From the NCBI GenBank assembly GCA_034189035.1, contig JAXHVA010000116.1, positions 1 to 12,078 of the forward strand: 12,078 nucleotides of DNA, given 5' to 3'. A program made the position numbers and the translations under genes. Below are positions 6,589 through 12,078 of this stretch, one piece after another (within the stretch, counting starts at the first letter, position 1; each line of letters opens with the position of its first letter). Source of the stretch: JAUXFK01 sp034189035. Its GTDB lineage: Bacteria; Desulfobacterota; UBA8473. Below the pieces are notes generated by a model. It ran no database searches, was not told the origin of the DNA, and saw only the letters and a program-made list of their open reading frames with translations.

Positions 6589-7981
6589 TAGAATCATTCA
6601 AATTTCAGGAAACGTCATCGTTGTTTCCGCCACAGGCATACGATATGGCGATCTTGCCGTTGTTTCATATGAGGGGGGAAAATCCCTCGCAGAGGTTATC
6701 CGCATAAACGGAGATCGAGTGTATCTTCAAGTCTTCGCTGGAAGCAGCGGAATCTCCACGAGAGATGAGGTGCGCTTCTTAGGACACCGTATGGAAGTCT
6801 CTTTTTCGAAAAATCTTCTGGGGAGGGTCTTTAACGGAACCGGGCAGCCAAGGGACAGAGGGCCGTCGTTGACGGAAAACCTCATTGAAGTGGGCGGCCC
6901 CTCTGTAAATCCCACTCGGCGGATCATCCCCCGAAACATGATACACACTGGAATCCCCATGATAGATGTCTTTAATTCACTGGTTGAATCGCAAAAAATA
7001 TCCATCTTCACCACATCCGGCGAGCCCCACAATGAACTCCTGGCCAGGATTGCATTGCAGACCGAGGTTGACATTATTGTGCTGGGAGGGATGGGGCTGA
7101 GGCATGACGATTATCTCTTTTTGAGAAATACCATAGAGAAAGAAGGGGCATTGCACAGATCCATCCTTTTTGTACATACGGCCGCGGACCCTGTGGTGGA
7201 ATGCCTCATGGTCCCGAATCTTTCTATCGCCGTTGCTGAAAGGTTCGCACTGAATGGAGAGAATGTTCTTGTCCTTCTTACGGACATGAAGAACTTTTGC
7301 GATGCCCTCAAAGAGATCGCAATCATAATGGATCAGGTGCCTTCGAACAGAGGATATCCCGGGGATCTTTACAGCCAGCTTGCCTCAAGGTATGAAAAAG
7401 CGGTTGACTTTGAAGAAGGAGGATCCGTGACAATCCTTTCAGTAACTACCATGCCGGGCAACGACGTGACACATCCCGTTCCGGACAATACCGGATATAT
7501 CACAGAGGGACAGTACTATTTGAATAATGATAGGATTGAGCCGTTCGGGTCTCTGAGCAGGCTCAAACAACTGGTAAACAAGAACACAAGAGAAGATCAC
7601 AGAGTTTTGATGGATGCCATGGTGCAGCTCTATGCGTATTACCAGGAAACTCTTGAGAAGAAAGCAATGGGTTTTGTCATGTCTTTGTGGGATGAAAAAC
7701 TTCTCAAATACGGTACATTCTTTGAAAAAGAATTGATGGACCTTTCCGTGAATATCCCCCTTCTAAGGGCCCTCGATACGGGATGGGAGATACTGGCCGA
7801 GTGCTTCAGGCCCGAGGAGACCGGGCTCAGAACAGAATTGATCAATACATTCTGGCCGGGTACGGTAGATTCGGTGGAAGCTCAGGAACCCATCATATCG
7901 GATAAAAAAGAAGACGATGAAGAAGGTCAAGCTAACCAAGACGGAACTGAAAAAGCAAAAGGACCAGCTAAAGAGATATAA
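6572..7981 (+). CDS. atpB: V/A-type ATPase regulatory subunit B
   Basis: This is the non-catalytic nucleotide-binding partner of subunit A in the head. The 469 residues start at ATG 6572, where YNRIIQISGNVIVVSA matches the family N-terminus. At 149-160 the P-loop position reads SGEPHNELLARI with no GKT, the degenerate Walker A that defines B subunits. Further family motifs are ILFVHTAADPVVECL (an ADPVxE pattern), VLVLLTDMKNFCDALKEI, SNRGYPGDLYSQLASRYEKA, and a TMPGNDVTHPVPDNTGYITE segment. The conserved fold ends at about residue 430 (INTFWPG). The last 39 residues are an acidic, Gln/Lys-rich tail that looks disordered, and its final 21 codons are also the start of atpD in another frame. It overlaps atpA by 17 nt. 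It is intact and very secure. Confidence 0.97.
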   Translation: MRKIYNRIIQISGNVIVVSATGIRYGDLAVVSYEGGKSLAEVIRINGDRVYLQVFAGSSGISTRDEVRFLGHRMEVSFSKNLLGRVFNGTGQPRDRGPSLTENLIEVGGPSVNPTRRIIPRNMIHTGIPMIDVFNSLVESQKISIFTTSGEPHNELLARIALQTEVDIIVLGGMGLRHDDYLFLRNTIEKEGALHRSILFVHTAADPVVECLMVPNLSIAVAERFALNGENVLVLLTDMKNFCDALKEIAIIMDQVPSNRGYPGDLYSQLASRYEKAVDFEEGGSVTILSVTTMPGNDVTHPVPDNTGYITEGQYYLNNDRIEPFGSLSRLKQLVNKNTREDHRVLMDAMVQLYAYYQETLEKKAMGFVMSLWDEKLLKYGTFFEKELMDLSVNIPLLRALDTGWEILAECFRPEETGLRTELINTFWPGTVDSVEAQEPIISDKKEDDEEGQANQDGTEKAKGPAKEI

Positions 7982-8516
7982 TCGGTATCTGCCCACCTTG
8001 TATATCAAGAAACAAAAGCTCCAAACGGAGATTGAAAAGGTGCGGACGAATCTCAGCGAGGTTGACCGTGAGCTGAATCGGCTCATGGATGAAATTGCTC
8101 ATTGGATGAGTCTTCTAGGTGAAGATGTCGGCTTGAATGAACTCATTGAACTCAAACAAATCGAAATAAAAAGGGAGAACATTGCAGGGGTGGACATCCC
8201 CGTCTTTGTTCAGGCGCAAATAGACACAAAGCCGTATGATTTGTATGAATATCCCTTATGGGTGGATAAAGCGATTGCTATATTGAAGACAATCATTTAC
8301 TTTCGTTCAAAGAGACTCGTCCTTACTTTTCAGAAGCGGTGTCTGCAAAAGGAACTCAGGGTGACGTCCCAGAGGGTGAATCTCTTTGAAAAGGTAAAGA
8401 TTCCTGAGACGAGAGAGGCCATACGCAAAATTGTTATCTATCTCGGGGATCAACGGATAGCGGAAGTGGGGTGGGCCATAACAGCAAAGAAGAAGATTGA
8501 AGGAACTCATCAATGA
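7917..8516 (+). CDS. atpD: V/A-type ATPase subunit D (central rotor shaft)
   Basis: Subunit D is the coiled-coil axle that turns inside A3B3. It is 199 residues long, normal for the family. The N-terminus VKLTKTELKKQKDQLKRYNR and the C-terminus RVNLFEKVKIPETREAIRKI, followed by YLGDQRIAEVGWAITAKKKI, are the two antiparallel helices that form the shaft and are highly characteristic. A middle region (about 75-120) is the globular tip. The ATG at 7917 lies 65 nt before the atpB stop. I keep it because the family motif begins at residue 4 and no later start would preserve it; the ribosome binding site is only AAGAAG. The stop overlaps the next start (ATGA). It is intact and very secure. Confidence 0.97.
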   Translation: MKKVKLTKTELKKQKDQLKRYNRYLPTLYIKKQKLQTEIEKVRTNLSEVDRELNRLMDEIAHWMSLLGEDVGLNELIELKQIEIKRENIAGVDIPVFVQAQIDTKPYDLYEYPLWVDKAIAILKTIIYFRSKRLVLTFQKRCLQKELRVTSQRVNLFEKVKIPETREAIRKIVIYLGDQRIAEVGWAITAKKKIEGTHQ

Positions 8517-10321
8517 TAGTGAAGATGAATAAGGTGACAATCGTGGCTAAGTCTGCCTGGGTGAACCAGGTTCTTGATGATCTTCGAGAATTAGGGGTCC
8601 TTCATATCAACCCGGTTCGACCTCTTGAAAGCGAGAAACTCGAAGATCTGAGAGAACAGAAACGCATTTTGGAACGTGCTCTTTCTTTGGTTCCTGAGAC
8701 CGCTTTTATGGAAATGAAGAATATTCAATCCGGATCAGATGATACAGTCATTGAAGTTGCCGAAAAGTTACTTGGCTTCACGGAAGAGTTGAAACGACTG
8801 GAAGATGAAAACAGACAACTGAAGTCTGAATACGACAACGCTTTCTTGTGGGGTGAATTTGAACCAAAAGATATTCAGGCACTGAGGAAGAAGGGGGTTA
8901 CCGTTCGATTCTTTCAATGCCGTCGGGAGAACTTTACTCTCCTCCCTGAAGACCTTTCATTCCACATTATATCAAAGAGAGGAGAAACCCTTTTTACGGC
9001 GATTATTTATAAGACAAAAGATACGGTTGACATTCCCTTTCAGGAGGTCCCCATCCCCGATCACAGTCTGAAAAAGATGGAATCGAAGATCAAAGAAAAT
9101 CAAAAACGAATTGATCATGTAAGAGGGAAGATTTCTCATCTCATTTCAAATGCCCGACTCATAAAAGAAACCCTCAACCATTTGAATGAAGTCATTGAAT
9201 TTGAAGAGACAAAGGCAGGCATGGGGGCTGAAGGGAACATCTCATACCTTGTGGGTTTTTGCCCCGAACCCGAGATCGAAAGGCTTCGTAAAAAGGCCGA
9301 TGAAGCCGGATGGGGACTCCTGGTGGAACAACCATCGGATGAAGAGAGAGTCCCCACGCTCATCCGGTATTCCAAATGGGCTCGATTATTCAAGCCGGTC
9401 ATGGATTTCCTTGGAGTCGTCCCCGGTTACAGAGAATACGACACCAATGCACTCTTCCTGGTTTTCTTCAGCATCTTCTTTGCCATCCTCATCGGAGATG
9501 CGGGGTACGGCATGTGTTTCCTTGCTTTGACTTTCCTGATAAAGAGGTTTCTCAAAAATATTTCGCGAGATATGTTCCGCCTCCTTTTTATCCTCTCCGG
9601 AATGACCGTGTTCTGGGGGGCCGTAACGGGCATGTGGTTCGGCGTGGAACAGATAAGCGGATTCCCTGTCATCAAAGATATGATTATCACTCCTCTCTAC
9701 ACTTTTGCAAGGGAGTCTGAAAGAACCGTTATACACCTTTGTTTCATTGTAGGGGCCGTGCAACTGTCCATAGCCCATGCGTGGGCCGCCTTAAGGAACT
9801 ACCCTTCTCTGTCGTTTCTTTCAGAGCTGGGTTGGATGGCCCTGGTGTGGGGGATCTACTGGATTGCACGATTTCTTGTTCTCAGTGAAGAGATGAATCC
9901 ACTTGGACTCTCTCTGACTATTGCAGGGATGAGTTTGGTGGTTCTTTTCGGATCACAAGGGAGAGACGGTCTCATCAGAGGATTCGTGAAAGGTCTGACC
10001 GATATCCCCATCAATGCTCTCACTGGAATCGGAAGCCTTTCCGACCTGGTCTCATATATACGACTCTTCGCAGTAGGATTAGCCACAAAAGAGGTAGCTG
10101 TAGCTTTCAACAACATGGCCGCCGATGCAGGGTCTGAAGGTGCGGTGTCTGTCATGATTGCCGTCTTCATATTAATATTCGGCCATACGGTCAATATCAT
10201 ACTGGCTGCAATGGCGGTTCTCATCCACGGCATCAGGTTGAACCTCCTGGAATTTTCACGACATCTGCATATTGAATGGTCGGGGATTCCTTTTCGTCCG
10301 TTTAAAGTGATGAAGGAGTAA
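8513..10321 (+). CDS. atpI: V/A-type ATPase subunit I (membrane stator, a-subunit homologue)
   Basis: Subunit I carries the two ion half-channels beside the K ring and anchors the peripheral stalks. The protein has 602 residues. Residues 1-310 are cytoplasmic, with the family start VTIVAKSAWVNQVLDDLREL and two coiled-coil stretches (about 80-110 and 185-235). Residues 312-580 contain about seven or eight membrane helices. The first holds LIGDAGYG. The penultimate holds SYIRLFAVGLA, in which Arg-517 matches the essential arginine of yeast Vph1 (Arg-735). The last holds FGHTVNIILAAMAVLIHGIR. The C-terminus, LNLLEFSRHLHIEWSGIPFR, ends as usual. ATG 8513 overlaps the atpD stop by 4 nt, and AAGGA lies 8-9 nt upstream. 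An ATG at 8525 is an alternative start. It is intact and very secure. Confidence 0.97.
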   Translation: MIVKMNKVTIVAKSAWVNQVLDDLRELGVLHINPVRPLESEKLEDLREQKRILERALSLVPETAFMEMKNIQSGSDDTVIEVAEKLLGFTEELKRLEDENRQLKSEYDNAFLWGEFEPKDIQALRKKGVTVRFFQCRRENFTLLPEDLSFHIISKRGETLFTAIIYKTKDTVDIPFQEVPIPDHSLKKMESKIKENQKRIDHVRGKISHLISNARLIKETLNHLNEVIEFEETKAGMGAEGNISYLVGFCPEPEIERLRKKADEAGWGLLVEQPSDEERVPTLIRYSKWARLFKPVMDFLGVVPGYREYDTNALFLVFFSIFFAILIGDAGYGMCFLALTFLIKRFLKNISRDMFRLLFILSGMTVFWGAVTGMWFGVEQISGFPVIKDMIITPLYTFARESERTVIHLCFIVGAVQLSIAHAWAALRNYPSLSFLSELGWMALVWGIYWIARFLVLSEEMNPLGLSLTIAGMSLVVLFGSQGRDGLIRGFVKGLTDIPINALTGIGSLSDLVSYIRLFAVGLATKEVAVAFNNMAADAGSEGAVSVMIAVFILIFGHTVNIILAAMAVLIHGIRLNLLEFSRHLHIEWSGIPFRPFKVMKE

Positions 10322-10359
10322 ATGAGATTTTTCCATAACATAATTAAGGAGACGATTTC

Positions 10360-10794
10360 ATGGAAAATTTAGGAGATACTGGTTTTGCACTTGCCCTGTG
10401 TCTTTCAGCTGTGGGTTCTGCATTTGGAACAGGGGCCGCGGGTATGGGAGCCTTGGGAGCTTGGAAGAAATGTTTTTTAAACAACAAGGCCGCTCCATTT
10501 ATCCTGATTGCCTTTGTGGGCGCACCCCTCTCTCAGACCATATACGGGATGATTCTTATGAATGCAATCAACGCCGCCCCTGAAACCGTCTCTGCATGTG
10601 CAAAATTTTTTTCCGGTCTCATGGGAGGTCTGGCAATGGGGCTGTCATCCTGGATTCAGGGAAGAGCAGGCGCACTGGCCTCGGATGCGTTGGCAGAGAC
10701 AGAAAAAGGATTCGGGAATTATATCATGGTGCTGGGAATCATCGAGACCGTTGCGCTCTTCGTGATGGTCTTCTTGATGACTGCCCTGAGATAA
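10360..10794 (+). CDS. atpK: V/A-type ATPase subunit K (membrane rotor ring proteolipid)
   Basis: Subunit K forms the ion-carrying ring. The 144 residues give a duplicated hairpin with four membrane helices (about 8-33, 46-70, 80-104 and 118-142) and the Gly-rich helix CLSAVGSAFGTGAAGMGALG. The second half holds the ion-binding Glu-129 in LGIIETVALF; the first hairpin has lost its glutamate, as in V-type K subunits. APLSQTIYG supplies Ser-58 and Gln-59, and WIQGR supplies Gln-100. These line up with Thr-64, Gln-65, Gln-110 and Glu-139, the Na+ ligands of Enterococcus hirae NtpK. Na+ coupling is therefore inferred, not shown. AAGGAG lies 8 nt before ATG 10360. A 38-nt gap follows atpI. It is the last gene of the operon, and no intrinsic terminator is visible after it. 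Confidence 0.97.
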   Translation: MENLGDTGFALALCLSAVGSAFGTGAAGMGALGAWKKCFLNNKAAPFILIAFVGAPLSQTIYGMILMNAINAAPETVSACAKFFSGLMGGLAMGLSSWIQGRAGALASDALAETEKGFGNYIMVLGIIETVALFVMVFLMTALR

Positions 10795-11182
10795 CAATTT
10801 CTGCAAAAAATCAAGTATCTGAAAAACCTTCTTAGAACTACTGTAAAGCATTTGTTTAAGAGAGAGCAACTGTGTAAAGAAGATATGTTGAAGGAATTTT
10901 CAAACTCGATTCTGTCATGAAACTCTATTGCAGCGGATTCCAGAGCCTCCGACTCCCTAACAAGCCCGCTCACCAGCTACAATCTCTATGGATTTTATTC
11001 TCCGTTTAAATACCATCCCTTTTTGCTAGGTCCTTGCCTCTATTTATTTGTGGAAATGATGGATAGCTCCTCTAGAGTTATCCATCATTTCCACAAATAC
11101 TACTACTAATGATATCAATACCCAGTGGATGAATTTGTTTGGTAATTATAAACTGTTATTTTTTTATTGACATAAAAAATAA
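10795..11182. other. Intergenic stretch between the ATPase operon and the IS remnants
   Basis: No credible gene is present. A minus-strand open frame of 84 codons at 10719-10973 overlaps atpK antisense and resembles nothing I know. The only structured item is the perfect inverted repeat at 11046-11098. The composition becomes AT-rich towards 11150. I see no poly-T-tailed hairpin that would serve as the operon terminator. Confidence 0.6.
11046..11098. repeat. Perfect 20-bp inverted repeat with 13-nt loop
   Basis: ATTTGTGGAAATGATGGATA (11046-11065) is exactly mirrored by TATCCATCATTTCCACAAAT (11079-11098). The 13-nt loop contains the palindrome CTCTAGAG. No T-run follows, so it is not a standard intrinsic terminator. 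It may be a transcript-stabilising hairpin, a protein-binding site, or two abutted ends of a mobile element. Confidence 0.9.
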
Positions 11183-11603
11183 GGTTCTTCTCCAGGTTAG
11201 TTGAAGAAAACCTGATAAATTTTCAATGTAAAGTATCCTAAGACAAGAAAGTCATAGGCTTTACGCTTGATAATTTTGATTTTGTTATTATCCCCTTTCA
11301 GTTTAGCGGTATGGATGGGATATTCACAATGGTTCAGAATGCCATAACGATGTCGTTCAAGCATTTTCACAAAGCTGTTTAATGGGTGATTATTCAATAA
11401 AAGGGCAAGCTCACACCAATGATCCAATGCTTTGTTTGCCCAAATCCGGGATTTATAAGACCAGATATGATTAATACTAAGTTGCGTTCTAAAATATAAT
11501 ATTAGAAAGATACGGGAAGCTTGTCATAGAGCGAAGCTTCTTTGGATTTTCGTTTAGTTGTAGTAATCCTTTGCAGAGGTTTTCTTCAACTGAAATGGTT
11601 TAA
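11183..11603 (-). mobile_element. ISL3-family insertion sequence, internally deleted
   Basis: The left end starts GGTTCTTCTCCAGGTTAG, similar to ISL3-type termini. AGTTGAAGAAAACCT (11199-11213) recurs inverted at 11577-11591 as AGGTTTTCTTCAACT, a perfect 15-bp pair. The transposase C-terminus lies between them on the minus strand. ISL3 elements are normally over 1 kb, so most of the transposase N-terminal part is missing. The outer parts of the two repeats do not match well, so the right boundary is approximate. IS3-type sequence begins at about 11604. Confidence 0.65.
11197..11489 (-). pseudogene. ISL3-family transposase, C-terminal fragment
   Basis: On the minus strand the frame carries QLSINHIWSYKSRIWANKAL, then DHWCELA, FVKMLERHRYGILNHCEYPI, HTAKLKGDNNKIKIIKRKAY and LGYFTLKIYQ. 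The order (LW.YK, then R.GIL..C.YPI, then G.NNKIK.IKR.AYGF, then YF.LKI) is that of the DDE transposases of the ISL3 family. The canonical E in LEG is K here (LKG), and the GF after AY is DF, so even the surviving catalytic end looks damaged. The upstream part of the protein is absent; stops follow within a few codons beyond 11489. The stop TAA (11197-11199) lies inside the terminal repeat. It is not functional. Confidence 0.8.
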
Positions 11604-11646
11604 TGTTGACGGACGCTTTGCTAAGAGTAAAATCATAGAAAGCGAG

Positions 11647-11912
11647 GTGTCTTAAGAACGAAAAACCAATCCGAAAAAATTCACAAATGAATTCAAAGAA
11701 GATGCCATCAAATTGGTTCTGGAGAATGGATACAGCAGTTCAGAGGCTGGGAGGCGTCTTGGCATCCACCCATCTGACATCTCCCGCTGGATCAGGGAAT
11801 TTCGTACAGAGCAAGAGGACATTGCCAAAGGCGGTGTCACAAGACGTGAATTGGAAGATGAGGTTCGGCCGCAAGGAAAATAAACGTTTGAAGATGGAGC
11901 GTGAAATTACGA
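11647..11912 (+). pseudogene. IS3-family orfA (helix-turn-helix transposase subunit), broken
   Basis: OrfA binds the element ends through an N-terminal helix-turn-helix. The frame from GTG 11647 reads VS, a TAA stop (11653-11655), then ERKTNPKKFTNEFKEDAIKL, VLENGYSSSEAGRRLGIHPS and DISRWIREFR, which is the standard HTH_Tnp_1 pattern. It stops at TAA 11881-11883. In the adjacent frame from about 11861 the usual orfA end, RKENKRLKMEREI, continues. The gene therefore has a nonsense codon at position 3, where MSKERK would be expected, and a frameshift near 11865. The leucine-zipper-like tail is cut at about 11912, where orfB sequence begins. Confidence 0.8.
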
Positions 11913-12078
11913 AACATTATAAAGTTACAATAGACAGCCGTCATAGCTATCCTGTCGCCCCCAACCTACTGGATCGACAGTCTGAAGTGGATACACCGAA
12001 CACTGTGTGGACGGCGGATATCACATACATCTTGACCCTGGAAGGTTGGTCATATCCGGTAGTGGTTATGGACCTTTT
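11913..12078 (+). pseudogene. IS3-family orfB (DDE transposase), N-deleted, runs off the window
   Basis: In the same frame as the orfA tail, the sequence jumps to KHYKVTIDSRHSYPVAPNLL, then DRQSEVDTPNTVWTADITYI and EGWSYPVVVMDL. This is the beginning of the rve integrase core of IS3 OrfB, and TADITYI contains the first catalytic Asp. The usual 90-100 N-terminal OrfB residues, with their HTH_21 region, are missing, so the deletion fuses orfA to orfB. The frame is still open at the last base of the window. Confidence 0.85.

Larger units (their letters stand above)
11604..12078 (+). mobile_element. IS3-family insertion sequence, deleted and cut by the window end
   Basis: Sequence from about 11604 (TGTTGACGGACGCTTTG) to the window end belongs to an IS3-type element with orfA followed by orfB. 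The left boundary is inferred from the TG start and from the short leader before orfA; it was not confirmed by a right-end repeat, which lies outside the window. Confidence 0.6.

Noticed and set aside
9856..10341. 161-codon minus-strand ORF inside atpI
   Set aside because: It is antisense to the conserved C-terminal membrane helices of AtpI; its composition reflects the opposite strand of hydrophobic codons.
10719..10973. 84-codon minus-strand ORF overlapping the end of atpK
   Set aside because: It is partly antisense to atpK; the rest matches nothing I recognise and has no ribosome binding site.
11604..11640. Extension of the minus-strand ISL3 transposase (LLAKRPSTLN-like reading)
   Set aside because: It lies beyond the right inverted repeat and is better explained as the left end of the IS3 element.
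11869..11883. Programmed frameshift site between IS3 orfA and orfB
   Set aside because: The A4 run is not the usual slippery heptamer of IS3 elements, and orfA and orfB are already fused by a deletion with other lesions present.
1..12078. CRISPR arrays, tRNA or rRNA genes, known riboswitches
   Set aside because: No regularly spaced direct repeats, cloverleaf or rRNA-like sequence was seen on either strand.

Overview
The window carries one intact operon for a bacterial V/A-type ATPase (about 3502-10794, + strand), flanked on both sides by decayed DNA. The gene order is E, DUF2764 protein, A, B, D, I, K. This is the order known from Chlamydia and spirochaetes (for example Borrelia) and from scattered anaerobic bacteria. 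The host is clearly bacterial: short overlapping genes, GTG and TTG starts, purine-rich ribosome binding sites, and IS3- and ISL3-type insertion sequence remnants. The hypE remnant suggests an ancestry with [NiFe]-hydrogenases. An anaerobe, perhaps Desulfobacterota-like, would fit, but the sequence alone does not settle the phylum.

Left flank (1-2873). A 15-G run and a short hydrophobic coding remnant are followed by a membrane-anchored GAF-domain gene broken by two frameshifts. Its 3' end runs, by an apparent deletion, into the middle of a hypE pseudogene. HypE (hydrogenase maturation) has lost its N-terminus and has four frameshifts, yet keeps its terminal PRIC. Next is an AcuB-like CBS-ACT gene that has only one CBS unit and is cut by an in-frame TAA. 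An unidentified coding remnant follows. The only intact gene here is a UspA-family universal stress protein (2409-2873).

Gap 2874-3501. No gene. It holds a 9-G run, a roughly 195-bp imperfect palindrome resembling a MITE or IS remnant, a 14-bp perfect palindrome and an AT-rich leader to the ATPase operon.

ATPase operon. Subunits A and B form the catalytic head, D the central rotor shaft, E a peripheral stalk, I the membrane stator half-channel and K the ion-binding rotor ring. The DUF2764 protein is a conserved partner of unproven role in the slot where other operons carry subunit C or F. Most genes overlap (4, 17, 17, 65 and 4 nt), which points to translational coupling. AtpK keeps Ser-Gln, Gln and Glu at the positions that bind Na+ in Enterococcus NtpK, so Na+ coupling is a reasonable inference.

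Right flank (10795-12078). A non-coding stretch contains a striking perfect 20-bp inverted repeat. It is followed by a deleted ISL3-family element (transposase C-terminus on the minus strand, with internal inverted repeats) and by an IS3-family element whose orfA and orfB have been fused by an internal deletion. The IS3 element runs off the window end.

I see no clearly new biological system. The main points of interest are the intact operon between decayed flanks, the palindromic element, the predicted Na+ site and the 65-nt atpB/atpD overlap.
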